Origin: an uncultured Serinicoccus sp.
GTDB taxonomy: Bacteria > Actinomycetota > Actinomycetes > Actinomycetales > Dermatophilaceae
NCBI RefSeq assembly: GCF_947500995.1
Contig: NZ_CANMUA010000002.1
Span: 372,001-436,000, forward strand
Length of the DNA: 64,000 nt
Direction: 5' to 3'
Part shown: positions 28,480 through 37,939 of the stretch, one piece after another
Layout of the letters: every line of letters begins with the position of its first letter
How positions within the stretch are numbered: the first letter of the stretch is position 1
The notes under the pieces: generated by a model
Seen by the model: only the letters and a program-made list of their open reading frames with translations
Database searches by the model: none
Told to the model about the DNA's origin: nothing
Program-made: the position numbers and the translations under genes

Positions 28480-29460
28480 ATGGAGTTCCTGCTCAACACC
28501 GGCACGCCGGTCGAGAAGTTCATCGTCATGGGCATCGCCATCCTGCTCTTCGTGGCAGTCATGGCCATCGTCCTGTTCCTCACCGACCGGCCGAGGATGC
28601 CGCAGTGGATCACCGTGCTGGCCTTCCTCGGGCCCGCCGCCGTGCTGGTCGTCTTCGGCCTCGTCTACCCGGCCATCCGCACCATCATCAACTCGTTCCG
28701 CAGCGACAACGGCCAGGAGTGGGTCGCCCTCGCCAACTACGGTGACGTCTTCGGCAACTCGGCCCTGCGCCTGGTCCTGCTGAACACCGTGCTCTGGGTC
28801 GTCCTCGTCCCGCTGGTCTCCACCGCCGTGGGCCTGGTCTACGCCGTCCTCGTGGACCGGACCCGTTTCGAGAAGCTCGCCAAGACGCTGGTGTTCCTCC
28901 CCATGGCCATCTCGATGGTCGGGGCGAGCATCATCTGGAAGTTCGTCTACGACTTCAAGCCCACCGAGCGCCCCCAGACGGGCCTGGCCAACCAGCTGCT
29001 CGTCTGGCTCGGCTTCGACAGCCAGCAGTTCCTGCTGACCTGGCCCTGGAACACCTTCTTCCTCATCGCGGTCATGGTCTGGATCCAGTCCGGCTTCGCG
29101 ATGACGATCCTGTCCGCGTCCATCAAGGCCATCCCGGACGACATCATCGAGGCGGCCAAGCTGGACGGGGTGACGAACTGGCAGATGTTCCGCTCGGTCA
29201 CCGTCCCCTCCATCCGACCGGCCGTGGTCGTGGTCATCACCACCATCGCCATGGCCACCCTGAAGGTCTTCGACATCGTCTTCACCATGACCGGGGGCAA
29301 CTTCGACACCTCGATCGTGGCCAACGAGTTCTACACCCGCAGCTTCGTGCGGGGCGAGGGCGGGATCGGCGCCACCCTGGCCGTGCTGCTGTTCGTCATG
29401 GTCATCCCGATCGTCGTCTACAACGTCCGCCAGATGAAGCTTGCAGAGGAGCAGCGATGA
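28480..29460 (+). CDS. Sugar ABC transporter permease (AglF-like)
   Basis: The product is 326 aa. An extra N-terminal membrane segment (FIVMGIAILLFVAVMAIVLF) precedes the six-segment permease core, a layout seen in AglF-type proteins. The ATPase-docking loop is EAAKLDGVTNWQMFRSVTVP. The ATG at 28480 follows AGGAGG in the leader. Its stop overlaps the next start (ATGA), so the two permeases are translated together. Confidence 0.87.
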   Translation: MEFLLNTGTPVEKFIVMGIAILLFVAVMAIVLFLTDRPRMPQWITVLAFLGPAAVLVVFGLVYPAIRTIINSFRSDNGQEWVALANYGDVFGNSALRLVLLNTVLWVVLVPLVSTAVGLVYAVLVDRTRFEKLAKTLVFLPMAISMVGASIIWKFVYDFKPTERPQTGLANQLLVWLGFDSQQFLLTWPWNTFFLIAVMVWIQSGFAMTILSASIKAIPDDIIEAAKLDGVTNWQMFRSVTVPSIRPAVVVVITTIAMATLKVFDIVFTMTGGNFDTSIVANEFYTRSFVRGEGGIGATLAVLLFVMVIPIVVYNVRQMKLAEEQR

Positions 29461-30395
29461 GCCAGGCGACCACCGTCCCGGACGTCCCCGGACCGGCACC
29501 GACGAAGAGCACCGGACCGCGCAAGCTCACCAAGGCCGAGCAGCGGGCGGTGGACGCCAAGACGCGGCTGTCCTCGCCGTGGGCCAGCGTCATCGCGATC
29601 GTCATCGCGATCCTCTGGTCGGTCCCGACCCTCGGTCTGTTCGTGACCTCGTTCCGGCCCGAGATCGACATCCGGACCTCCGGCTGGTGGACCTTCTTCG
29701 GCGACCCGGCCGTCACGTGGGCCAACTACGACGCCGTCCTCTACGGAGGCTCGACGAACTTCATCGACGTCTTCGTCAACACGATCGTCATCACCCTGCC
29801 CGCCGTGATCATCCCGATCACGCTGGCCCTGCTGGCCGCGTACGCCTTCGCCTGGCTGGACTTCCCCGGGCGCAACATGCTGTTCGTGGCGGTCTTCGCG
29901 CTGCAGATCGTGCCGATCCAGATCACCATGATCCCGCTGCTGACGCAGTACAACAACTGGGGCATCGTCGGGTCCTTCTGGCCGATCTGGCTGTCGCACA
30001 CGATCTTCGCCCTGCCGCTGGCCATCTTCCTGCTGCACAACTTCATGATGGACATCCCCCGGTCCCTCATCGAGGCGGCACGGGTCGACGGGGCCGGCCA
30101 CGTCAAGATCTTCTTCCAGGTGCTGCTGCCGCTCCTCGTCCCGGCCATCGCGGCCTTCGGCATCTTCCAGTTCCTCTGGGTCTGGAACGACCTCCTGGTC
30201 GGTCTGGTCTTCGGCTCCGCCCAGGAGGTCGCGCCCCTCACCGTCCGGCTGGCCGACCTCACGGGCACGCGGGGCACGGCGTGGCACCTGCTCTCGGCGG
30301 GCGCGTTCGTGGCCATGGTCGTGCCGGTGACGGTCTTCCTCCTGCTGCAGCGGTACTTCGTGCGCGGTCTGCTGGCCGGAGGCGTCAAGGGCTGA
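29457..30395 (+). CDS. Sugar ABC transporter permease (AglG-like)
   Basis: The product is 312 aa. A soluble N-terminal stretch of about 45 residues precedes six membrane segments. The EAA loop is EAARVDGAGHVKIFFQVLLP. It completes the AglEFG-like transporter. No ATPase or glycosidase gene follows; a GC-rich hairpin and an unrelated membrane enzyme come next. As in the other sugar operons here, a shared ATPase encoded elsewhere is implied. Confidence 0.87.
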   Translation: MSQATTVPDVPGPAPTKSTGPRKLTKAEQRAVDAKTRLSSPWASVIAIVIAILWSVPTLGLFVTSFRPEIDIRTSGWWTFFGDPAVTWANYDAVLYGGSTNFIDVFVNTIVITLPAVIIPITLALLAAYAFAWLDFPGRNMLFVAVFALQIVPIQITMIPLLTQYNNWGIVGSFWPIWLSHTIFALPLAIFLLHNFMMDIPRSLIEAARVDGAGHVKIFFQVLLPLLVPAIAAFGIFQFLWVWNDLLVGLVFGSAQEVAPLTVRLADLTGTRGTAWHLLSAGAFVAMVVPVTVFLLLQRYFVRGLLAGGVKG

Positions 30396-30414
30396 GGGTT
30401 GCCCGACCACCAGC

Positions 30415-30440
30415 CCGGCGCGCGAGGCGGCCCGCGCCGG
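30415..30440 (+). terminator. Hairpin after the sugar operon
   Basis: Arms CCGGCGCG and CGCGCCGG (8 bp) with a 10-nt loop lie 20 nt past the permease stop and just before the DUF1295 start. There is no T-run. Confidence 0.45.
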
Positions 30441-30457
30441 CACCGGCCGAGGTCACC

Positions 30458-31345
30458 GTGAGACAGGTGTCGCTGGCCGGACTGGCCACCGTCGCGGGGC
30501 TGCTGCTCGCCCTCGCCGCCGCGGACGGCGGGCAGCGGCTCCCGGGCGGGCTCCCCCTCGTCCTGGCTCTCGTCGTGGTGGCCTACGCCCTCAACTGGGT
30601 GGTCTACGTCCCGTCCTTCCTGCGCCGGACCGAGCGCTTCTTCGACCTCACCGGGTCGCTCACCTTCGGGCTGGTGACGGTGCTCGCGCTGGTCCTCACC
30701 GCCGAGCGGGACGCGCGCACCTGGGTGCTCGCCGGCATGGTGCTGGTGTGGGCCGCGCGGCTGGGGACCTTCCTGTTCCGTCGGATCACCCGGGCCGGCA
30801 CGGACGGCCGCTTCGACGAGCTCAAGGAGAGCTGGTCCGGCTTCCTCATGGCGTGGACGGTGCAGGCGCTGTGGGTGACCTCCACGGCCGGTGCGGCCCT
30901 GGCGGCGATCACCTCCGGCGACCGTGCCCCGCTGGGTGTCCTGGCGTGTGCCGGGGTCGTGGTCTGGGTGGTCGGCCTCGCCGTCGAGGCCCTCGCGGAC
31001 GCCCAGAAGGCGGCCTTCCGGGCCGACCCGCGCCACGAGGGCGAGTTCGTCCGGGGCGGTCTGTGGTCGTGGTCGCGCCACCCGAACTACGTCGGGGAGG
31101 TCCTGGTGTGGACCGGGGTGGCCCTGGTCGCGGCGGCGCCGCTCGTCGGCTGGCAGCACGTCACGCTCCTCTCCCCCGTGCTCGTCTACCTGCTGCTGCG
31201 CCTCGGCAGCGGGGTGCCCGCCCTGGAGCGACGCGCCGACGAGCGGTGGGGCGGGCTCGACGACTACGAGGCCTGGAAGGCGCGGACCCCGGTCTTCTTC
31301 CCCGTCCGGTCGGGTCGGGCCGCCCGGGAGGAGCACCGTCGGTAG
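30458..31345 (+). CDS. DUF1295 membrane protein (steroid 5-alpha-reductase-like)
   Basis: The product is 295 aa with several membrane segments. The conserved DUF1295 marks are FLFRRITRAGTDGRFDELK and, near the C-terminus, GGLWSWSRHPNYVGEVL, the ICMT/steroid-reductase-type motif RHPNY. Family members are membrane enzymes that use NADPH or S-adenosylmethionine, and the substrate here is unknown. The GTG at 30458 begins MRQVSLAGLATVAGLLLAL. The frame is open further upstream, but that part overlaps the preceding hairpin and permease. Confidence 0.82.
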   Translation: MRQVSLAGLATVAGLLLALAAADGGQRLPGGLPLVLALVVVAYALNWVVYVPSFLRRTERFFDLTGSLTFGLVTVLALVLTAERDARTWVLAGMVLVWAARLGTFLFRRITRAGTDGRFDELKESWSGFLMAWTVQALWVTSTAGAALAAITSGDRAPLGVLACAGVVVWVVGLAVEALADAQKAAFRADPRHEGEFVRGGLWSWSRHPNYVGEVLVWTGVALVAAAPLVGWQHVTLLSPVLVYLLLRLGSGVPALERRADERWGGLDDYEAWKARTPVFFPVRSGRAAREEHRR

Positions 31346-31348
31346 GTT
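31343..31348 (+). promoter_or_regulatory. Candidate -10 for a leaderless UDP-sugar pyrophosphorylase transcript
   Basis: TAGGTT includes the stop codon of the DUF1295 gene and lies 6 nt before the ATG at 31355, with no ribosome site between them. The spacing would place transcription start at or next to the ATG. Inference only. Confidence 0.35.
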
Positions 31349-31354
31349 GGTCCC

Positions 31355-32749
31355 ATGAGCACCAGCGCGAGCGCACCCGGACGTCAGCAGGCCCTGGACC
31401 GGATGGCGGAGGCCGGCGTGAGCCAGCCCGCCCGCGACACCTTCGCCCGGCACTACGACCACCTCGCGGCCGGCGAGACCGGCCTCATCGCGGAGGCGGA
31501 CGTCGAGCCGGCGATGCCGGCGGCGCACCTCGAGGAGGTCGAGGTGGGCGAGGACGAGGCCCGCGAGGCCCTCGCCGCCACCGCGGTCCTCACCCTCAAC
31601 GGCGGCCTGGGGACCTCCATGGGCCTCGCCGGGCCCAAGTCGCTGCTGCCGGTGCGGGACGGCCTCACCTTCCTGGACATCACCGTCCGGCAGGTCCTCG
31701 CCCTGCGCGAGCGCTTCGACGTCGCCCTCCCCCTCGTGCTCATGAACAGCTTCTCCACCCGCGAGGCGTCCCTGGAGGTGCTGGAGCGCTACCCCGACCT
31801 GGCCGCGGACGGCATACCCCTCGACTTCGTGCAGAGCCAGGAGCCCAAGCTGCGCGCCGACGACCTCACCCCGATCACCTGGGAGGCCGACCCGCGGCTC
31901 GAGTGGTGCCCTCCCGGGCACGGAGACCTCTACCCCTCGCTGCTGGCCAGCGGCCTGCTGGACCAGCTGCTCGACGGCGGCTTCCGGTACGCCTTCGTCT
32001 CCAACGTCGACAACCTCGGGGCGGTCGCCGACGGTCGGGTCGCGGCGTGGTTCGCGGCCAGCGGCGCGGGCTTCGCCGCCGAGGTGTGCCGCCGCACCGA
32101 GATGGACAAGAAGGGCGGGCACCTCGTCCGCCGCCGCGCCGACGGCCGGCTCGTGCTGCGCGACACCGCGCAGACCGCCGAGGACGAGATGGTCCACTTC
32201 ATGGACGGCGACAAGCACCCCTACGTCAACACCAACAACCTGTGGTTCGACCTCGTGCGGCTGCGGGACATGCTGACCGAGCGCGACGGGGTCATGGAGC
32301 TGCCGCTCATCCGCAACGCCAAGACCGTCGACCCGACCGACCAGGGCTCCACCCCCGTCATCCAGATCGAGTCGGCGATGGGCAGCGCGGTCGAGCTCTT
32401 CGACGACGCCGCCTCCATCGCGGTCACCCGGGACCGCTTCGTCCCGGTCAAGACCACCAACGAGCTCGCGCTGCTGCGCTCGGACGCGTATGCCGTGGAC
32501 GGCACGTCCTTCCTGCTCGGCCGGACCGTCGACCCGGCGCCGGTCGTCGACCTGGCGAAGACCTACTACGGCATGATCGGCGACTTCGACGACCGCTTCC
32601 CGCACGGCGTCCCCTCGCTGGTCGACGCCGAGCGCCTGGAGGTGGGGGGCGACTGGCGCTTCGGCGCCGGGGTCCGGGTGCGCGGCGTCGCCCGCCTCGG
32701 CCCGGAGGGCGGCCAGGTCGAGGACGGGGCCACGCTGGGGCGCTCGTGA
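31355..32749 (+). CDS. UTP--glucose-1-phosphate uridylyltransferase (UDPGP family)
   Basis: The product is 464 aa, of the eukaryote-like UDPGP family and not the bacterial GalU type. The nucleotide-binding loop LNGGLGTSMGLAGPKSLLPV begins near residue 82. VSNVDNLGA (uridine/metal site) and the NTNNLWFDL block follow. It makes UDP-glucose from UTP and glucose-1-phosphate, a precursor of wall and storage glycans. The C-terminal left-handed beta-helix region is short. The next gene's GTG overlaps the stop (GTGA), suggesting coupling. Confidence 0.88.
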   Translation: MSTSASAPGRQQALDRMAEAGVSQPARDTFARHYDHLAAGETGLIAEADVEPAMPAAHLEEVEVGEDEAREALAATAVLTLNGGLGTSMGLAGPKSLLPVRDGLTFLDITVRQVLALRERFDVALPLVLMNSFSTREASLEVLERYPDLAADGIPLDFVQSQEPKLRADDLTPITWEADPRLEWCPPGHGDLYPSLLASGLLDQLLDGGFRYAFVSNVDNLGAVADGRVAAWFAASGAGFAAEVCRRTEMDKKGGHLVRRRADGRLVLRDTAQTAEDEMVHFMDGDKHPYVNTNNLWFDLVRLRDMLTERDGVMELPLIRNAKTVDPTDQGSTPVIQIESAMGSAVELFDDAASIAVTRDRFVPVKTTNELALLRSDAYAVDGTSFLLGRTVDPAPVVDLAKTYYGMIGDFDDRFPHGVPSLVDAERLEVGGDWRFGAGVRVRGVARLGPEGGQVEDGATLGRS

Positions 32750-33558
32750 GGAGCGTCCGCGACGACCTGGGCGGCGTCGCCGCGCTGCCGGAGGGCCCGG
32801 TCCGGCGGGTCGTCTCGCTGGTGCCCTCGCTGACCGAGGCGCTGGCGGCCACCCGCCGGTCGGCCCTGGTCGGCGCGACCGAGTGGTGCACGCACCCACC
32901 TGACCTGGACGTGCCGCGCGTGCGCGGCACCAAGAACCCCGACCGGCGAGCGGTCGCCGCGCTGCGCCCCGAGCTGGTGGTGTGCGTGCAGGAGGAGAAC
33001 CGGGAGCTGGACGTCTGGCGGCTGCGGGCCGAGGGCGTGCCCGTCTGGGTGGGCGTCGTGGAGTCGGTCGAGGACGCGCTGCGGGTGCTGCGCACCCTGC
33101 TCGACGACGTGCTCGGCTGGGGCGTGCCGGGATGGCTGACCGAGGTCGAGGACCGGTGGGCGCCCGCGCCGCCGTCGGCAGGGGGTGACGGCACGGGGGG
33201 CGCACGACCGACGGTGGCCGTCCCGATCTGGCGCGACCCGTGGATGGTGGTGGGTGGGCGCACCTTCACCGACGACCTGCTCGCGCGCGGCGGGGTGGCC
33301 AACGTCTACGGGCGCTCCGAGGACCGCTACCCGGGGGTGGACGTGGCCGACCTGGACGGCAGCGGGGCCGACCTGGTGCTGCTGCCCGACGAGCCCTACG
33401 TCTTCACCGACGAGGACGGCCCCGAGGCCTTCGCCCGGACCCCGACCCGGCTGGTGAGCGGGCGGCTGCTGACCTGGTACGGCCCCTCGATGCTGGCGGC
33501 CGGCGCCTTGCTCGACGAGGTGCGCGCCCAGGCCGCGGCCGGGCCGGCCGGGTCCTAG
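32746..33558 (+). CDS. Helical-backbone metal receptor / BtuF-like protein
   Basis: The product is 270 aa. It starts with RRVVSLVPSLTEALAA and contains LVGATEWCTHPPD and GTKNPDRRAVAALRPELVV, the class III periplasmic-binding pattern used for cobalamin and metal chelates. No signal peptide or lipobox is visible at the GTG start (32746), so it may be cytosolic, or the true start may differ. The start overlaps the uridylyltransferase stop by 4 nt. No permease or ATPase partner is present. The ligand is unknown. Confidence 0.75.
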   Translation: MRSVRDDLGGVAALPEGPVRRVVSLVPSLTEALAATRRSALVGATEWCTHPPDLDVPRVRGTKNPDRRAVAALRPELVVCVQEENRELDVWRLRAEGVPVWVGVVESVEDALRVLRTLLDDVLGWGVPGWLTEVEDRWAPAPPSAGGDGTGGARPTVAVPIWRDPWMVVGGRTFTDDLLARGGVANVYGRSEDRYPGVDVADLDGSGADLVLLPDEPYVFTDEDGPEAFARTPTRLVSGRLLTWYGPSMLAAGALLDEVRAQAAAGPAGS

Positions 33559-33568
33559 CCCGGGTCCT

Positions 33569-33597
33569 GGCCCGGGGCCTCGGGCCGGCCCCGGGCC
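33569..33597. terminator. GC-rich hairpin between convergent genes
   Basis: Perfect 11-bp arms GGCCCGGGGCC and GGCCCCGGGCC with a 7-nt loop fill the 43-bp gap between the BtuF-like gene and the leftward LacI gene. A bidirectional terminator is likely. Confidence 0.6.
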
Positions 33598-33601
33598 GGT
33601 G

Positions 33602-34609
33602 CTAGGCGGTGCCGCCCTCCACGAGGTGCGTCGGCAGGACCCGGGAGGACACCGGACGGCCCGCCAGCAGCTCGCGCAGCATGACGGTGGCCTCCCGCGC
33701 CATCCGGTCCCCCGGGTTGGCGACGGTGGTGAGCCGGGGCACGGTGAGCTGCGCGGCCGGGGAGTCGTCGTAGCCGACCACGGCCACGTCGCCGGGCACC
33801 GCGCGACCGGCCGCCTGCAGCTCGCTGACGGCCGCGGCCGCCATGAGGTCGGAGGCGACGAAGACGCCGTCCAGGTCGCGGTGCGCCGCCAGGAGCCGAC
33901 GCATGGCCAGACGGCCCCCCTCGGAGGAGAAGTCGCCGTGCTCGACCGCGTCGTCGGCCAGCCCCGCGGCGTCCAACGACTCCCGCCATCCCGCCAATCG
34001 GTCCCGGCTCGCCGCCATGTCCACGGGGCCTGCGACCGTGCCGATCCGGCGGCAGCCACGGGCGACCAGCCGGTCGGTGGCCTGCCGGCCCCCGTCGACG
34101 TTGTCGAGGTCGACGAAGGGCAGCCCCTGCTCCGGCCCGGGAGGCCGACCGATCATGACCGTCGGCAGACCGATCTCGCTCAGCGCCGAGGTCACCCCGT
34201 CGTCGAGGTGCGCGCTCAGGACGATCGCGCCGTCGGTGTGGCCGCCCCGCAGCCACCGCTCGAGGCGGTCGGTGTCCCGGCCGGCCCGCCCGAGCACGAG
34301 CACCATCTGCAGCGGGGTCTCCTCCAACCCCTCGCTGATGCCGCGCAGCATCTCCATGATGACCGGGTCGGAGAACACCCGCTGGTCGGTCTCCGGGACG
34401 ACGACCGCCACCGAGTCCGGTGCCCTCTTCACCAGGGCCCGGGCCGCCCGGTTCGGCCGGTAGCCCAGCTCGGTCACCGCCCTGGACACCGCCTCCCGGG
34501 CGGTGGCCCGCACCCGGGGGTCGGCGTTCACCACCCGCGACACCGTGGCCCGGGACACCCCGGCCCGCGCCGCGACGTCCTCCAGGGTGGGCGCCCGACG
34601 GGTGCTCAC
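33602..34609 (-). CDS. LacI-family repressor of the beta-glucoside operon
   Basis: The product is 335 aa. The LacI helix-turn-helix TLEDVAARAGVSRATVSRVV begins at residue 8, followed by hinge GYRPNRAARALVKR and the sugar-binding effector domain ending in a typical LPTHLVEGGTA. The GTG at 34609 has AGGA about 12 nt upstream. It is the last gene of the binding-protein/permease/glucosidase operon, 49 bp after the glucosidase stop, so it is probably autoregulated through the palindrome at 39271. The inducer is likely a beta-glucoside such as cellobiose, inferred from the GH1 enzyme. Confidence 0.85.
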   Translation of the reverse strand: MSTRRAPTLEDVAARAGVSRATVSRVVNADPRVRATAREAVSRAVTELGYRPNRAARALVKRAPDSVAVVVPETDQRVFSDPVIMEMLRGISEGLEETPLQMVLVLGRAGRDTDRLERWLRGGHTDGAIVLSAHLDDGVTSALSEIGLPTVMIGRPPGPEQGLPFVDLDNVDGGRQATDRLVARGCRRIGTVAGPVDMAASRDRLAGWRESLDAAGLADDAVEHGDFSSEGGRLAMRRLLAAHRDLDGVFVASDLMAAAAVSELQAAGRAVPGDVAVVGYDDSPAAQLTVPRLTTVANPGDRMAREATVMLRELLAGRPVSSRVLPTHLVEGGTA

Positions 34610-34658
34610 CGGCGTGGTCCTCGCGCTGACGCCGCTGCTGGCATGGGTTCCTCCCTGG

Positions 34659-36071
34659 CTAGCCGATGGCCCCAGATCCTGCCACGTCGGCGAACCAGCG
34701 GGCACTGGCCTTCGGCGTGCGCTCCTGGGTGTCGTAGTCCACCCGGACGATCCCGAAGCGCCTGGTGTAGCCGTAGGCCCACTCGTAGTTGTCCATGAGC
34801 GACCACACGAAGTAGCCCCGGACGTCGGCGCCGCCCTGGATGGCCTCGTGGACGGCGCGCAGGTGGCCGTCCAGGTAGGCGACGCGGTCCTGGTCGTCGA
34901 CGAACCCGGTCCCGTCCGGGTCGTCCGGCATCGCGGCGCCGTTCTCGGTCACGTAGAGCCGGGTGCCGGCCGGGCCGGTGTGGTCACGCTGCAACCACAG
35001 CAGCAGGTCGCGCAGGGCCTGCGGCCGGATCTCCCACCCCATGTCGGTGACGGGGGTGCCGCGGCGCACCACGACCACGTGCTCGGACCCCACGTTGGGC
35101 GAGGGCGCGTCGTAGGCGCGGGCCTGCCGGGCGGCCTCCGGCGCCGCCTCCGGGTCCGGGCCGGTGACCATGGACCCGGTGTAGAAGTTGACGCCCAGGA
35201 CGTCGATCGGGGTCGAGATGTCGGCCAGGTCGCCGTCGTGCACCAGGTCCTGCGGCCAGAGCTCGCCCAGGTCCTCCAGCACGTCCTCGGGGTAGGCGCC
35301 GCGGGTCAGCGGCTCCACGAAGAAGCGGTTGGCCAGACCGTCGAGCCGGCGCGCGGCGTCCCGGTCACCGGCCGAGGCGGGGTCCTGCGGCTGCATCTCG
35401 GTGAAGTTGAGCGTCAGCCCGAGCTCCAGGCCGGGGTCCCGCTCGCGCAGCGCCTGCACCGCACGGCCGTGCGCGAGCAGCAGGTGGTGCGCGGCGCGCA
35501 GGCCGTCCTGAGGGTCGGTCCGGCCCGGGGCGTGCACGCCCGCGGCATACCCGAGGAAGGCCGAGCACCACGGCTCGTTCAGGGTGGTCAGCTGGCGCAC
35601 CCGGTCACCCAGCCGCTCGTGCACGGCGAGCGCGTAGTCGACGAACCGGTCGACGACGCCCCGCGCGGGCCAGCCCCCGGCCTCCTCGAGGGCCTGCGGG
35701 AGGTCCCAGTGGTAGAGCGTCACCCACGGGACGATGTCGGCGGCGAGCAGCTCGTCGACCAGGCGGGAGTAGAAGTCCAGCCCCTTCTCGTTCACCGTGC
35801 TGCCGTCCGGGCAGACCCGTGCCCAGGACACCGAGAAGCGGTAGGCGCCGAGGTTGAGGGACCGCATGAGCGCCACGTCCTGCGGCATCCGGTGGTAGTG
35901 GTCGCACGCCACCGCGCCGGTGTGCCCGTGGACCACCGCGCCCGGCGTCGCCGAGAACGTGTCCCAGATGCAGTCGCCCCGGCCGTCCTCGTGGGCGGCC
36001 CCCTCGACCTGGTAGGCGGCCGTGGCCGACCCGAGGAGGAAGCCGGACGGGAAGGTGATCGGTGTGGTCAT
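34659..36071 (-). CDS. GH1 beta-glucosidase
   Basis: The product is 470 aa, of glycoside hydrolase family 1. The N-terminal FLLGSATAAYQVEGAA is the family signature. The acid/base Glu is E166 in TLNEPW and the nucleophile Glu is E376 in YVTENGAA. No signal peptide is visible, so it hydrolyses imported beta-glucosides (cellobiose or aryl-glucosides) in the cytosol. The ATG at 36071 overlaps the upstream permease stop (ATGA), tying the enzyme to that uptake system. Confidence 0.92.
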   Translation of the reverse strand: MTTPITFPSGFLLGSATAAYQVEGAAHEDGRGDCIWDTFSATPGAVVHGHTGAVACDHYHRMPQDVALMRSLNLGAYRFSVSWARVCPDGSTVNEKGLDFYSRLVDELLAADIVPWVTLYHWDLPQALEEAGGWPARGVVDRFVDYALAVHERLGDRVRQLTTLNEPWCSAFLGYAAGVHAPGRTDPQDGLRAAHHLLLAHGRAVQALRERDPGLELGLTLNFTEMQPQDPASAGDRDAARRLDGLANRFFVEPLTRGAYPEDVLEDLGELWPQDLVHDGDLADISTPIDVLGVNFYTGSMVTGPDPEAAPEAARQARAYDAPSPNVGSEHVVVVRRGTPVTDMGWEIRPQALRDLLLWLQRDHTGPAGTRLYVTENGAAMPDDPDGTGFVDDQDRVAYLDGHLRAVHEAIQGGADVRGYFVWSLMDNYEWAYGYTRRFGIVRVDYDTQERTPKASARWFADVAGSGAIG

Positions 36072-36967
36072 TGCTTGACGGCTCCTTGCATGATGCCGGA
36101 GACCAGCTGGCGCCCGGCGAGGACGAAGAGGATGAGCAGGGGCACCGTAGCGAGCACCGCTCCCGCGAGGACCAGCGAGTAGTCCACGTAGTGCGCGGCC
36201 TGCAGCTGCTGCAGCGCGACCGGGAGGGTCGGGTTCGAGGGGCCCAGCACGATGAAGGGCCAGAAGAAGTTGGTCCAGGTCGCCACGAAGGTGAACAGGC
36301 CCAGCATGGCCGCGGCGGGGCGGGCCGCCGGCACGCCGACGTGCCAGAAGGTGCGGAACATGCTGGCGCCGTCCACCCGGGCCGCCTCGATGAGCTCGGT
36401 CGGCACGGCCTGGCGGAGGTACTGCGTCATCCAGAACACGCCGAACGCGGTGACCAGTCCGGGCACGATGACCGCGGTGAGCTCACCGGTCCAGCCCAGC
36501 TCGGCCATCACCTGGTAGAGCGGCACGACACCGAGCTGGGTCGGGACCGCCATGGTGGCGACGACGAAGACGAGCAGCGGCCCGGCGCCGCGGAACCGCA
36601 GCTTGGCGAAGGCATACCCCGCCAGGGTCGAGAAGAAGACGACCGAGGCGGACACCGTGGTCGAGACGATGATCGAGTTGACCGTCGCCCGCCAGAACTC
36701 GACGGTGTCGAAGACGCTGGCCGCGTTGCGCAGGAAGTTGCCGCCCGGCAGCAGCGGGAAGGGGGTCCGGGTGAGCACCGTCGAGTCGTGGCTGGCGATG
36801 ACGAAGGACCACCACAGCGGGAACATGCTCCCGGCCACGACCGCGGCGAGCAGTCCGTACACCACCCAGGAGGGGCGGTCGCCGGAGCGGCGCCGCCGGC
36901 CGGTGGACCGGACGGCCGGGCCCGGGGAGGTGGTGTCGGGTGGTGCCGGGACGGGGGTGGTGCTCAT
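36068..36967 (-). CDS. Sugar ABC transporter permease, MalG type (beta-glucoside)
   Basis: The product is 299 aa. A Pro/Arg-rich cytoplasmic N-terminus of about 40 residues precedes six membrane segments. The EAA loop is EAARVDGASMFRTFWHVGVP. The ATG at 36967 overlaps the upstream permease's stop, and its own stop overlaps the glucosidase start, both as ATGA. The frame is open much further upstream, but that region belongs to the other permease in a different frame. Confidence 0.87.
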   Translation of the reverse strand: MSTTPVPAPPDTTSPGPAVRSTGRRRRSGDRPSWVVYGLLAAVVAGSMFPLWWSFVIASHDSTVLTRTPFPLLPGGNFLRNAASVFDTVEFWRATVNSIIVSTTVSASVVFFSTLAGYAFAKLRFRGAGPLLVFVVATMAVPTQLGVVPLYQVMAELGWTGELTAVIVPGLVTAFGVFWMTQYLRQAVPTELIEAARVDGASMFRTFWHVGVPAARPAAAMLGLFTFVATWTNFFWPFIVLGPSNPTLPVALQQLQAAHYVDYSLVLAGAVLATVPLLILFVLAGRQLVSGIMQGAVKQ

Positions 36968-37938
36968 CGGCTCTCCTCGCTCGCGATCCGGCGGCTGATG
37001 ACGAAGTTGACGACCCCGATCACGACGATGAGCAGGAACAGCAGCACCGCCACGGCCGAGGCCCGGCCGAAGTCGGCGCGGGTCCATCCCAGCTCGTAGA
37101 GGTAGAGGGTCAGGGTCTGCCACTGGCCGTCGGCGCCGCCGCGGCCGAACTGGTCGTACATCTTCGGCTCGTCGAAGATCTGCAGGCCCCCGATGGTGGA
37201 CGTGATGATGACGAAGATCATCGTCGGCCGCAGCAGCGGCACGGTGATCGAGACGAAGCGGCGCAGGCCGCTGGCCCCGTCGATCGCGGCCGCCTCGTAG
37301 AGGTCCCGCGGGATGGCCTGCATGGCCGCCAGCAGGATGAGGGCGTTGTAGCCGGTCCAGCGGAAGTTGACCATGGTCGCGATGGCGACGTGGCTGGCCA
37401 GCCGGTCGGAGTGCCAGCGGACCGGCTCCAGGCCCACCGTGTCCAGCAGGGCGTTGATGAGCCCGAACCGGTCGGCGAAGAGGTTGGAGAAGATGAGCGC
37501 GACCGCGACCGGCGCGACGACGTAGGGCAGCAGCACGCCCATCCGCCAGAAGGTCGCGGCCCGGAGATGGTGGTCGAGCAGGCCGGCGATGGCCAGCGCG
37601 GCGAGGACCTGGGGGACCGAGGAGAGCACGAAGATGCTCACCGTGTTGACCAGGGCCCGCCAGAAGTCGTCGCTGGTGAGGACGCTGACGAAGTTCTCCG
37701 CCCCGACGAACTCGCCCTGGCCCATGATCTGGTCCCAGTCGTGGACCGCCACCCAGCCGGTGTAGACCAGCGGGAAGAGGCCGGTGACGAAGAACAGAAG
37801 GAAGAACGGGGCGATGTAGAGGTAGGGCGAGACCCGGTGGTCCCACCGCCCCCACCGGCCGGTGCCGCCCCCGCGCCGGCCCGGGCGGTCGGCGACGGGG
37901 GCCGGCGCCGGGGCCGGCGTGGGAGTGGTGACCGTCAT
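36964..37938 (-). CDS. Sugar ABC transporter permease, MalF type (beta-glucoside)
   Basis: The product is 324 aa. The N-terminus is Pro/Ala-rich (PTPAPAPAPVADRPG), followed by six membrane segments and the EAA loop EAAAIDGASGLRRFVSITVP. It begins 1 nt after the binding-protein stop, so the operon is tightly packed. It forms a heterodimeric channel with the following permease. No ATPase gene is present in the operon. Confidence 0.87.
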   Translation of the reverse strand: MTVTTPTPAPAPAPVADRPGRRGGGTGRWGRWDHRVSPYLYIAPFFLLFFVTGLFPLVYTGWVAVHDWDQIMGQGEFVGAENFVSVLTSDDFWRALVNTVSIFVLSSVPQVLAALAIAGLLDHHLRAATFWRMGVLLPYVVAPVAVALIFSNLFADRFGLINALLDTVGLEPVRWHSDRLASHVAIATMVNFRWTGYNALILLAAMQAIPRDLYEAAAIDGASGLRRFVSITVPLLRPTMIFVIITSTIGGLQIFDEPKMYDQFGRGGADGQWQTLTLYLYELGWTRADFGRASAVAVLLFLLIVVIGVVNFVISRRIASEESR

Positions 37939-37939
37939 G